Shown piece by piece: positions 25,206 through 32,881 of a stretch of 58,232 bases of DNA; position 1 is the stretch's first letter; every line of letters begins with the position of its first letter. Under the pieces are notes generated by a model. That model did not search any database. It had not been told where the DNA came from and worked only from the letters and a program-made list of their open reading frames with translations. Source of the stretch: Candidatus Woesearchaeota archaeon. Lineage in GTDB: Archaea; Nanobdellota; Nanobdellia; Woesearchaeales; GW2011-AR9. The stretch spans positions 1 to 58,232 of the forward strand of contig JABHQW010000006.1 of NCBI GenBank assembly GCA_018696595.1. Direction: 5' to 3'. Made by a program: the position numbers and the translations under genes.

Positions 25206-27413
25206 TCATACACCTAAACTATTCTTCATGATTGCCATTGCAAAGACGTTAAACAGTAACATCACAGTTCCCGCTAAAAAGCAAAATAACAGAGTAGAAT
25301 TAATAAGATTCTTCCCTAAAGAATATCTTTCTCCAAGTTTATCTGCACCATTTTCAATCCCATTACTAAGCACGGTTAGAATATAAGCAATTTGAACGAT
25401 GTAAAGACCGACAATAATTTGAAAATGAAATGTAGGAATACCAATACCAAAGATTTCCATCATATCTCCCCAACCACCAACAGATTCACCAGTAGATGCA
25501 AATGAAGTTAACTTTGCACTTAACTGAGTCAGTATAGTCGAAATCATTGAGGTGATTCCAATAACAACTCCAGAAATTGCTGGTGTTAGAAACTTAACTT
25601 GTGCTTTCATTGAAGAAATAACATCTGCCATCAAATCTTTTAATCTTTCTTCAACTCGGTGAATCTCTTTAATATAACGAGACATTGATAATAAAGCCTG
25701 AGCAGCAATTCTTGGCCCTTTCTTAATACTCTCCAGAAGAACTTTCATTGAACTCTCAATAACTTTGGAAGGAAAAGTAACAACAGCACCAACTTTTTGA
25801 TCAAACAATGATTCTTCCAATCCTACCCCTAATTTAGTCATATTTCTTTCTGCTAAACTAAAAAATTCTCCAGAAGTTGTACCTTGCATATTCTCAGCAA
25901 CTTTAGCAAAAGCAATCTCTGCAGGAATCCCATCACCTAAACGGTTACCTAACTGAAACAAAGCAGAAGAAAATTCATCTTCTAATTGTTTTGTTTTTTC
26001 TCGAACTTTAATTACGTTCTTAGAGCGTAAAGCAAAAAACAATCCAACAGAAACACCAATCCCCGCAGTAACAACTAAAGATAATAACGAAGAACCAATC
26101 CCATAAGGTCCCACCCTTTCAGCATGTTCACAACCAGGAATCCCAGGAGGACAAATATAATCTAAAAATTTATATTTCCCAGCAGCATCTTGAATTTCAA
26201 AATCGGGACTTAAATTGTGTAAAATAATTGGGCTAAAACCAATCAATAACATCACTACAAAAATCATCACACAAAAATAAAAAGGATTAACACTAATTAC
26301 TAACTTTTTTCCAAGAGGGATATTAACATTTCTTAATTTCTTAAATCCTTTCTGTTCACTAATATCAACAGCACCATAACCCGCGGGGCGTTTAGATAAA
26401 ATAGTTTTTCCAAGATAAAAAACACCGATAGGTAAGCTGACATTGTAAAGCATAGAAATATAAACGGCAGTTTTTATTGTGCTTGTCCCATCACCACTCA
26501 TAAAACTAACAACTAAAGGCAAGATAACTAGCCCCAAAATTGGCAAGATAATACCCAACATGTGCAACATAGTCATTGGAGATTTTAAATTATGAGCATA
26601 ATGTAACATGTTTTCGTAAGTTCCGTTTAGAATAACATCTAAAGATTTGTCTAACAATGCCAATCTACGATCTTCAGAAGTTTCAAATAATGAAGATTCA
26701 ATCAAATGGAATGCTTCCACAAATTCTTTATTCCATTCTTTCCAAGTCTCAAGATAAGAGTCAGCAGATTCTCTAATGTTACTATACTTCTGAGTTTCAA
26801 CATCCCATAATATTTTCCTAAAATCTAAAGACAACGGAGGAGATAAATGATCTGCTGCGAATTCGATCGCTCTCTCTAAATTAGAAGTGTGACGCATGTA
26901 AGTAACAACATAAAATATGGATTGGACCATCTGATTAGATGCCTTCATTCGCCAAGTGTTAGCCATAAAACCAGGAAATTTCTGTAAAGCAGGAATTAAT
27001 AATCCCCCTAGAACCAAAAAAAAGAACACAAAGAAAAAGCTAGGTTGACCAACAGTCCCCATAAGTGTTATACCTAAAAGATAACCAAAAAAGCTCCCAA
27101 ACAATATTACTGCAATTGGTAAAAGTATTGCTAATGATTGTACACCAGAAGGTGTAACATTCAGATGACAAACATCTAAATCTTTTTGAATAATTGGTGC
27201 TTTCTTTTTATCTGCAGTAAGTTTAAGTAATTTTTCTGAAAAGTTACAAGCTTTTTCATATAATGAGTAACGAGTTGGATAAAGTTCTCTTTTAAATTCA
27301 GAATATTCTTTAGTAGTGAACTGAGTTGCGGGCTTACTAGCTCCTTCGCCAAATTCCTTTTTTACTTTAGCCTTATATTTTTCTAAAAGCTGTTGATAAT
27401 CTTCTTCCTTCAT
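25206..27413 (-). CDS. Type II/IV secretion system F-like membrane protein (TadC/FlaJ type)
   Basis: 735 residues, an integral membrane platform protein of archaeal pilus or secretion machines. After a ~100-residue cytoplasmic N-terminus come two membrane helices, a cytoplasmic helical T2SSF domain (about 165-290, with MVQSIFYVVTYMRHTSNLERAIEFAA), more helices, a second T2SSF domain (about 470-600, with FSSALFQLGNRLGDGIPAEIAFAKVAE) and C-terminal helices; nine or so hydrophobic segments in all. Two T2SSF domains in one chain are usual for archaeal members. The partner ATPase and pilins are not in this window. The 163-residue gene upstream is on the same strand, 61 bases away. Confidence 0.88.
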   Translation of the reverse strand: MKEEDYQQLLEKYKAKVKKEFGEGASKPATQFTTKEYSEFKRELYPTRYSLYEKACNFSEKLLKLTADKKKAPIIQKDLDVCHLNVTPSGVQSLAILLPIAVILFGSFFGYLLGITLMGTVGQPSFFFVFFFLVLGGLLIPALQKFPGFMANTWRMKASNQMVQSIFYVVTYMRHTSNLERAIEFAADHLSPPLSLDFRKILWDVETQKYSNIRESADSYLETWKEWNKEFVEAFHLIESSLFETSEDRRLALLDKSLDVILNGTYENMLHYAHNLKSPMTMLHMLGIILPILGLVILPLVVSFMSGDGTSTIKTAVYISMLYNVSLPIGVFYLGKTILSKRPAGYGAVDISEQKGFKKLRNVNIPLGKKLVISVNPFYFCVMIFVVMLLIGFSPIILHNLSPDFEIQDAAGKYKFLDYICPPGIPGCEHAERVGPYGIGSSLLSLVVTAGIGVSVGLFFALRSKNVIKVREKTKQLEDEFSSALFQLGNRLGDGIPAEIAFAKVAENMQGTTSGEFFSLAERNMTKLGVGLEESLFDQKVGAVVTFPSKVIESSMKVLLESIKKGPRIAAQALLSMSRYIKEIHRVEERLKDLMADVISSMKAQVKFLTPAISGVVIGITSMISTILTQLSAKLTSFASTGESVGGWGDMMEIFGIGIPTFHFQIIVGLYIVQIAYILTVLSNGIENGADKLGERYSLGKNLINSTLLFCFLAGTVMLLFNVFAMAIMKNSLGV

Positions 27414-27474
27414 CTTCCCTCTTTTTAATAGGGGTTATTTTATCTGTTTAAAAATATTACTAAGAAAGAAACAT

Positions 27475-27966
27475 TCATTCTAAATTAAATGAATAAACAT
27501 TTTCATCGGGATTTACAGGAATGTTGATTAAAGCCAAGTATGTGTCAGTGAATTTTTCTTTAATATTTTCTTTATCATCATCAAAATCATCATCAAAATT
27601 CTGTTCTTCTTCATAAGCTAAAAAATTTAATGATGAAACAAAATATCCTTTCATTTTAGCTGTTAAACGATGAACTTCAGGAAAAGATGTAATTCCAGTT
27701 ACTTTCGTTCCTTTAACACCAATTGTTTGATTCAATCTTCTAAAAATGGTTCCCCCATCAAGATGATAACTATTTTGATAATAACAATTAACCTTACCAT
27801 GACCATCATAAACTAAGATTGCACCCAAAAAACCATCAAGTCCCAAATTCTGGTTTAATTCTTCACTTAAAGGCATAAAAGCTTCTTTCAATTCTTTAAT
27901 TGTTGCTAGCCTTGTTCGAACCATAACTTTTTTTACAATTTTTTCTAAAGGAACAAGATCTGCCAT
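27475..27966 (-). CDS. Hypothetical protein (163 aa) upstream of secretion protein
   Basis: A soluble protein of 163 residues with an acidic insert (a run of Asp near residue 130). No family recognised. It shares a symmetric TATA box with the divergent tgt gene and would be leaderless. It lies upstream of the F-like membrane protein and may be co-transcribed, so a role at the cytoplasmic face of that machine is possible but unproven. Confidence 0.65.
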   Translation of the reverse strand: MADLVPLEKIVKKVMVRTRLATIKELKEAFMPLSEELNQNLGLDGFLGAILVYDGHGKVNCYYQNSYHLDGGTIFRRLNQTIGVKGTKVTGITSFPEVHRLTAKMKGYFVSSLNFLAYEEEQNFDDDFDDDKENIKEKFTDTYLALINIPVNPDENVYSFNLE

Positions 27967-27987
27967 TTACTAGTTTTAATGCGAAGA

Positions 27988-27997
27988 TTTTTAAAAA
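27988..27997. promoter_or_regulatory. Symmetric TATA box shared by two divergent leaderless genes
   Basis: TTTTTAAAAA, a perfect palindrome. Its centre lies 27.5 bases from the ATG at 28020 (tgt) and 26.5 bases from the ATG at 27966 on the other strand, so one box is correctly spaced for both leaderless genes and no other TATA-like element is closer for either. Confidence 0.6.
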
Positions 27998-28019
27998 TGT
28001 TATGTAATAAAACAAAAGT

Positions 28020-29153
28020 ATGTTTTCATTCACCATAAACAAGAAACTTGGACAAGCAAGAACAGGAATAATTAAAACAGCTCATGGAGATATTAGAACT
28101 CCTGCGTTCATCCCAGTAGCTACTAAAGCAACGGTTAAATCATTAACTCCAAAACAGCTTAATGAAATTGGTTTTGATGCAATTCTTTCAAATACTTATC
28201 ATCTTTACTTGCAACCAGGAGCAGATGTTGTTGAGAAACTTGGTGGTTTGCAAAAAGTTTCTGCTTGGCATAAACCAATGTTTACAGATTCCGGTGGATT
28301 TCAAGTTATGAGTTTAAATGAAAGTTTGTGTAAAGTTGATGATGAAGGAGTAGACTTTCGATCTTGTATTGACGATTCTAAACACAGATTTACTCCAGAA
28401 AAATCTATGCAAATCCAAAGAAAATTAGGTGCAGATTTAATTTTCTCATTTGACCAATGTTTAGATATTAATGCTGATTATGAGACTACAAAAGAATCTC
28501 TTGCTAGAACTCATGCATGGGAAGAAAGAAGTCTTGTTGAATTTAAGAAATTGAACATTGACAACAAGCAAGCACTTTATGGTATCGTACAAGGCGGAAG
28601 ATTTAAAGATCTCCGTGAAGAGAGTGCCAAGTTCATTGCTTCACTTGATTTCGATGCTTTATCTATTGGCAGTATCTTTGGTGATCCTAAAGAAGAAAGT
28701 TTTGCTTTAGTTAAACATGCAATGAAATTCCTTCCAGAAGAAAAAACCAAACATCTTCTGGGAATTGGAACCGTTGAAGATATTTTTAATTACGTTTCTT
28801 TAGGATTAGACACTTTTGATTGTGTCCTAGCTACTAGATTAGCTAGACAAGGGAGTATCTTCTTGCGACCAGAATCTGGAGGAAATGAAGAAAATAAGTT
28901 CCGTTACAGAATAACAAACGTTAAATTCAAAGAAAGTTTAGAACCCCTTGATAATAATTGTGAGTGTTATGTTTGTAAAAACTTTTCTCAAGGTTATATT
29001 AATCATTTATTCAAAGCAAAAGAAATATTATCAAATACTTTAGCAACTTATCACAATCTTTATTTCTTTAAGAAAATGATGGATGAGATCCGAGAAAGTA
29101 TTGAAGATGGAGGCTTTGTTGAATTGAAAAAAAAGTGGTTGGAAAGAAACTGA
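28020..29153 (+). CDS. tgt: Bacterial-type tRNA-guanine transglycosylase
   Basis: 377 residues. Exchanges a guanine in tRNA for a 7-deazaguanine. Motifs: FIPVATKATVKSLTP near 32, TDSGGFQ with catalytic Asp near 90, GIVQGG near 190, TFDCVLATRLAR with the nucleophile Asp near 266, and a zinc site CxCxxC plus His near 314-330. Length and the direct N-terminal barrel match bacterial Tgt (anticodon position 34, queuosine pathway); the archaeal archaeosine enzyme is longer and has a PUA domain, absent here. The base-recognition loop, GGLAVGEPK in bacterial enzymes, reads GSIFGDPK, one residue shorter, so the base used is uncertain. Leaderless, from the shared TATA box. Confidence 0.92.
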   Translation: MFSFTINKKLGQARTGIIKTAHGDIRTPAFIPVATKATVKSLTPKQLNEIGFDAILSNTYHLYLQPGADVVEKLGGLQKVSAWHKPMFTDSGGFQVMSLNESLCKVDDEGVDFRSCIDDSKHRFTPEKSMQIQRKLGADLIFSFDQCLDINADYETTKESLARTHAWEERSLVEFKKLNIDNKQALYGIVQGGRFKDLREESAKFIASLDFDALSIGSIFGDPKEESFALVKHAMKFLPEEKTKHLLGIGTVEDIFNYVSLGLDTFDCVLATRLARQGSIFLRPESGGNEENKFRYRITNVKFKESLEPLDNNCECYVCKNFSQGYINHLFKAKEILSNTLATYHNLYFFKKMMDEIRESIEDGGFVELKKKWLERN

Positions 29154-29155
29154 TT

Positions 29156-29575
29156 TTAATAAGAACCTATATTTTCAAATCCTTCAAGAATTGCTCTCTT
29201 TTCGTTAGGGTCAATTTTGTATTGATCTAATTCATTCTTGTCAACCCAAACATATTTACTATGTTCTGAACTTAAAGAAATTGAAATTGGATCTTCTTGA
29301 GCTTTTACAAAAAACGAATATTCTGTATATTGTGTTTCATCAATAGGATGGGTGTACTCAAAATATTGAGAACCAACAATTATTGAAAGACCTGTTTCTT
29401 CTAAGAATTCTCTTATTATTGCTGTTTCTAAATCTTCATCTACTTCTTGGTGTCCACCTGGTCGTTCATAAAAATCAGGTAAAAAAGTTTTGGAACTTAC
29501 CCTTCGTAACAAAAGAACTTTGTCCTGATGGTACAAAAACCCAGCAACAAGAGTTTTCTGAGTTAATTTATCCAT
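29156..29575 (-). CDS. Nudix hydrolase
   Basis: 139 residues with a complete Nudix box (GHQEVDEDLETAIIREFLEE then TGL, residues about 41-63: G x5 E x7 REU x EE x GU), which binds Mg and cleaves nucleoside diphosphate-X substrates. The substrate cannot be read from the sequence. It starts six bases after the thrS stop on the same strand, so the two are probably one transcript; it converges on tgt with only two bases between the stops. Confidence 0.93.
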   Translation of the reverse strand: MDKLTQKTLVAGFLYHQDKVLLLRRVSSKTFLPDFYERPGGHQEVDEDLETAIIREFLEETGLSIIVGSQYFEYTHPIDETQYTEYSFFVKAQEDPISISLSSEHSKYVWVDKNELDQYKIDPNEKRAILEGFENIGSY

Positions 29576-29581
29576 CTTTAA

Positions 29582-31309
29582 TCAAACCTTCTTCTCTTTA
29601 ATCTCTTTCAGAAGATCTTCAATAAACTGATCAACTTTAACATCAAACTTAGTCTTTCCAGCTCTATCCCGAACAGCTAAAGTTTTCTTCTCAACTTCCT
29701 TATCACCAATAGTTAAGATGTAATTAACTTTCTGCATCTGAGCATCTCTAACCTTCTTACCCATAGATTCTGAACGATCATCTAATTCAACCCTAATACC
29801 AGCATCAACCATCTGCTTGATAACTTTCTTAGCGAAAGGAACATTATTGTCAGTAATTGTAACAATCTTAACTTGTGTAGGACTTAACCAAGCAGGAAAC
29901 TTCCCATTCAGATGTTCTGTTAAGATTCCAATAAATCGTTCTATAGCTCCGTAAATTACTCGATGAAGAATAACTGGCCGTTTTTCTTTACCATCTTTAT
30001 TAGTATAATTTAAATCAAACCGTTCAGGAAGAGACATGTCTAATTGAATTGTTGAACATTGCCAAGTTCTGTCAAGAGAATCTTTCAAATGGAAATCAAT
30101 TTTTGGACCATAGAAAGCACCGTCTCCTTCATTAACCTTAAATTTAATCTTCTTCTTTTTCAAAACTTTTTCCAAAGCCTTTTCTGTAAAGTCCCACGTT
30201 TTATCATCACCAATTCTTTTCTCTGGCCTAGTAGACAATTCAATATGATGGAAATCTAAATTAAAAGTAGCAAACATTTCTTTAATAATATCAATAATGT
30301 AACCAACTTCATCTTCTAATTGTTCTTCAGTACAAAAGATATGTGCATCATCTTGTGTGAACTGAATAACTCTAAACAAACCTGCTAAAACACCAGACAA
30401 TTCTTGTCGATGAACTAAACCAAGTTCACCCACTCTTAACGGAAGATCTTTGTAAGATTTAGATGAAGCTTTGTAAACTAACATCCCCCCAGGACAGTTC
30501 ATTGGCTTAACAGCAAATTCTCTTTTCTCATATTCGCTAATGAACATGTTTTCATGATATTTAGCCCAATGTCCTGAAAGTAACCAAAGTTTCTTATCCA
30601 AAATTTGCGGAGTAGAAATTTCTTCATAACCATTTTCCTGATGAACTTCTCTCCAATAATCAGTCAATTTGTTTTTAATAATTAATCCTTTGTTGTGCCA
30701 GAAAACCATTCCAGGAGCAACTTCATTAAAACTCCATAAATCTAAATCTTTTCCAATAATTCGGTGATCATTATCTTTTAATTTTAAAGTATCCAACCGA
30801 GAACGAGAAATTTGTTTTAATAAATGAGCAACCTCTTCTTTACTTAGCTCTTTCTCAACAACTTTCTTTTCTTTACCTGCATTTCCTTCTTCAACAGAGA
30901 ACTCCCTACTCAATTCTGATAAAGGATGACCTTTACAACTTACATCAAATGATTTATACCAACCAAATGGCGCCCGAGAAACTTTGTATCCTTTAAGTTG
31001 CTTCTCTGCTTCTTTCATTACTTCCTCTGCAACTTTTGGATTAGATAAACTAGAACTTAGGTGTGCATAAGGATAAAGAACAATTGTTTTGGTATTAACT
31101 TTTTCGGAAATATCTTTAATCTCTTTCAAATATTTCTTCACAATTTCTTTAACATTATTTTCATCTCGCTTTTCTACTGCTGTAAAAACAACTAGACATT
31201 CTTCAACTCTTTCTTTCTTGCCTTTCTCAACGCCTTCTTCAGCACCTTTGAAAGCTTTCTTCTTTGCTTGAAATTCAATAAAGTCCGCATGGATTGTTAG
31301 GATTTTCAT
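29582..31309 (-). CDS. thrS: Threonyl-tRNA synthetase, archaeal type
   Basis: 575 residues. Residues 1 to about 140 are the archaea-specific editing domain (MKILTIHADFIEFQ; related to D-aminoacyl-tRNA deacylase), which removes serine from mischarged tRNA. The class II catalytic core (about 195-480) has motif 2 (HRQELSGVLAGLFRV, then FTQDDAHIFC) and zinc-site residues including KPMNCPGG; the C-terminal anticodon-binding domain (about 480-570) has VDAGIRVELDDRSESMGKKVRDA. Somewhat shorter than many archaeal homologues but complete. TGAGGTTATT before the ATG serves as ribosome binding site. Confidence 0.97.
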   Translation of the reverse strand: MKILTIHADFIEFQAKKKAFKGAEEGVEKGKKERVEECLVVFTAVEKRDENNVKEIVKKYLKEIKDISEKVNTKTIVLYPYAHLSSSLSNPKVAEEVMKEAEKQLKGYKVSRAPFGWYKSFDVSCKGHPLSELSREFSVEEGNAGKEKKVVEKELSKEEVAHLLKQISRSRLDTLKLKDNDHRIIGKDLDLWSFNEVAPGMVFWHNKGLIIKNKLTDYWREVHQENGYEEISTPQILDKKLWLLSGHWAKYHENMFISEYEKREFAVKPMNCPGGMLVYKASSKSYKDLPLRVGELGLVHRQELSGVLAGLFRVIQFTQDDAHIFCTEEQLEDEVGYIIDIIKEMFATFNLDFHHIELSTRPEKRIGDDKTWDFTEKALEKVLKKKKIKFKVNEGDGAFYGPKIDFHLKDSLDRTWQCSTIQLDMSLPERFDLNYTNKDGKEKRPVILHRVIYGAIERFIGILTEHLNGKFPAWLSPTQVKIVTITDNNVPFAKKVIKQMVDAGIRVELDDRSESMGKKVRDAQMQKVNYILTIGDKEVEKKTLAVRDRAGKTKFDVKVDQFIEDLLKEIKEKKV

Positions 31310-31376
31310 GATAATAACCTCATTTTCTTAGTGATTTTTTCTTTATTTAAAAAACATTCTAAAATTAACCTAAACA

Positions 31377-31503
31377 TTTATAAACCAATCACGCAATTAA
31401 AGCAATACTTTGAGAGATACAGCGGTTCATTGCTTCTGTATACTGGAAGGGTGAGATAACTCTTATTCTTCATACAAATGTAAATTAAAAAGGTAAAAAT
31501 AAA
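31377..31503 (+). promoter_or_regulatory. TATA box and long structured leader of rps15
   Basis: TATA box tttataaa at 31377-31384 places the transcript start near 31407, about 97 bases before the ATG, unusual here where most first genes are leaderless. Two interleaved complementary pairs are present: AAGCAAT (31400-31406) with ATTGCTT (31429-31435), and ATACAG (31417-31422) with CTGTAT (31436-31441). They cannot easily form together and may be alternatives; the first arm may lie partly upstream of the transcript start. A weak ribosome binding site (AAGGT) precedes the gene. Confidence 0.45.
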
Positions 31504-31956
31504 ATGGCTAGAATGCATAGTAGGAAAAAAGGAAAGTCTGGTTCAAAGAGACCAGAAAGTAAAACCCCATCATGGGCACCATATAAAGAGAAAGAAGTCG
31601 AGAAATTAGTAATCAAGTTTGCTAAAGCAGGTAAAACAACTTCAGAAATTGGAATCATATTAAGAGATAGTTATGGGATCCATAGCGTAAAAACATTAAC
31701 TCAAAAAAGAATTGGTCAAGTCTTAGAAGAAAACAATCTTAGTAAAGAATTACCTGAAGATTTGTTAAACTTAATTGGGAAGTTAGTTAATGTTAAAGCA
31801 CATCATGAGAAAAATAATCATGATCAAACTTCTAAAAGAGGCGTGCAATTAACAATTTCAAAAATTAACAGATTGGTTAAATATTACAAGAAATCTAAAA
31901 AACTTCCAGCGGATTGGAAATTTAATCAAGACAGAATGAAGATGTATCTAGAATAG
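31504..31956 (+). CDS. rps15: 30S ribosomal protein S15 (uS15)
   Basis: 150 residues, a primary binding protein of the small subunit. The archaeal N-terminal extension MARMHSRKKGKSGSKRP is followed by the four-helix fold, with GIHSVKTLTQKRIGQVLEE and the rRNA-contacting HHEKNNHDQTSKRGVQLTISKI near 100-120. Length is typical. The gene stands alone with its own promoter and an unusually long leader. The structured intergenic element at 31983 follows. Confidence 0.97.
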   Translation: MARMHSRKKGKSGSKRPESKTPSWAPYKEKEVEKLVIKFAKAGKTTSEIGIILRDSYGIHSVKTLTQKRIGQVLEENNLSKELPEDLLNLIGKLVNVKAHHEKNNHDQTSKRGVQLTISKINRLVKYYKKSKKLPADWKFNQDRMKMYLE

Positions 31957-31982
31957 ATACACTTTTTTTATTTCTTATTTTT

Positions 31983-32117
31983 TTATTTGTGAGCAGAGCC
32001 GGCTCGTTTTGTTTATATTGTTTATGGGTGCGGTCCCTCCCGTATGGAGCGTCCCCAACCGCAGACTTATGTCTTCTCAGATAAACACTCGCAAATTGGC
32101 GTTGCTCACACAAATAA
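31983..32117. ncRNA. Candidate structured non-coding RNA
   Basis: A GC-rich island in an AT-rich intergenic region. The ends pair: TTATTTGTGAGCA (31983-31995) with TGCTCAC-ac-AAATAA (32103-32117), 13 pairs with a 2-base bulge. Inside, TGTTTAT pairs with ATAAACA, enclosing two hairpins: GCGGT...ACCGC with an inner CTCC-CGTAT-GGAG, and AGAC-TTAT-GTCT. GAGCCGGCTC is a perfect palindrome near the left end. It does not match 5S rRNA, SRP RNA or RNase P RNA landmarks that I can recall. The strand is undecided; an inserted element with inverted ends is an alternative. Confidence 0.45.
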
Positions 32118-32182
32118 TAAGGTATGAATAATAGAAACATTTTTATTCTCTTTTTCTTTTCTTTTATTATTAAAGGTAAATT

Positions 32183-32416
32183 ATGGAAACCGAGCCAATT
32201 AAACAAAATCGCACAATTCTAATTATTGCTATTGTTATCGCTGTAATTGCTATAGTAAGCTTAACAGTTAGTACTACAATAACTGGTGGGACAATTATCA
32301 AGAAAGTCTCTTGTTACGACAAAGATGATTGTAATGACCATAATGAAGCAACTGAAGACTCTTGTAAGAATCCAGCAACAGAATATTCTTTATGTATTAA
32401 CAAACCAGTAAATTAA
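32183..32416 (+). CDS. Small membrane-anchored Cys-rich protein
   Basis: 77 residues: a polar N-terminus, one membrane helix (about 11-31), the motif TTITGGTII just after it, and a short outer domain with four cysteines in the pattern CxxxxxC...C...C (CYDKDDCNDHNEATEDSC). That pattern resembles single units of small Cys-rich, Asp/Asn-rich repeats seen in archaeal surface proteins, probably with two disulfides. No ribosome binding site is obvious beyond AAAGGT. Function unknown. Confidence 0.65.
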   Translation: METEPIKQNRTILIIAIVIAVIAIVSLTVSTTITGGTIIKKVSCYDKDDCNDHNEATEDSCKNPATEYSLCINKPVN

Positions 32417-32445
32417 ATTAATAAATAAGAAAAAATAAAAAGAAA

Positions 32446-32748
32446 TCATAACATAGTTCTTATGCTTTCTATGTTAGAAGCAATGTCATGACCTTTCTTA
32501 GTTAACTCTAAAAGTTTTAACCGACCTTCTTTCTTGAACTTAATCAAATCAGATTTCTGCATTTCTTGCAAAATCTTAACCACATGTGAATAGGTGCAGT
32601 CAATTTGTTTTGCTAATACTGATGCGTAAACATTAGCATTTGCATTTTTTAGTTCTACCAACATCATGGCTGGTTTCTCTCGGAAAAATACTTCAAAGAT
32701 GGATTTCTCTGTTTTAATCAATTTGCCACCCCGCAATTTAGTTTCCAT
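32446..32748 (-). CDS. Winged-helix transcriptional regulator (MarR-like)
   Basis: 100 residues with a winged helix: ASVLAKQIDCTYSHVVKILQEM is the helix-turn-helix and SDLIKFKKEGRLKLLELTKKG the wing. No ligand domain follows. It is divergent from the XPD-like helicase gene. A perfect dyad at 32791-32814 covers a TATA-like sequence of its own promoter, so it probably represses itself and perhaps the helicase. GAGGGGTGG before the ATG can act as ribosome binding site. Confidence 0.82.
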   Translation of the reverse strand: METKLRGGKLIKTEKSIFEVFFREKPAMMLVELKNANANVYASVLAKQIDCTYSHVVKILQEMQKSDLIKFKKEGRLKLLELTKKGHDIASNIESIRTML

Positions 32749-32790
32749 CTTCCACCCCTCAAATTAAATTTAAAATCTTAAGCATTGTTC

Positions 32791-32814
32791 GCTTGCAAAA
32801 TATACATTGCAAGC
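32791..32814. promoter_or_regulatory. Perfect dyad over a TATA-like element, candidate operator
   Basis: GCTTGCAA (32791-32798) and TTGCAAGC (32807-32814) flank 8 bases, aatataca, which read on the minus strand as TGTATATT, a possible TATA box of the regulator at 32748. Binding here would block TBP. Confidence 0.5.
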
Positions 32815-32851
32815 ACTTATATTTAAAGCTTTTGCTTGTGTTTCAGTAATG

Positions 32852-32860
32852 TTTTTAAAG
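32852..32860 (+). promoter_or_regulatory. TATA box of XPD-like helicase gene
   Basis: tttttaaag centred 26 bases before the ATG at 32882; leaderless transcript expected. Confidence 0.5.
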
Positions 32861-32881
32861 GGTTAATCAATAAAGAAACTT

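Noticed and set aside
31983-32117. 5S rRNA
   Set aside because: Length and terminal stem fit, but the conserved loop sequences (such as CCGAAC) and the three-way arrangement of 5S helices are absent on both strands.
31922-32206. 94-residue minus-strand frame over the structured intergenic element
   Set aside because: The DNA is better explained by extensive base pairing; no ribosome binding site or TATA at leaderless spacing.
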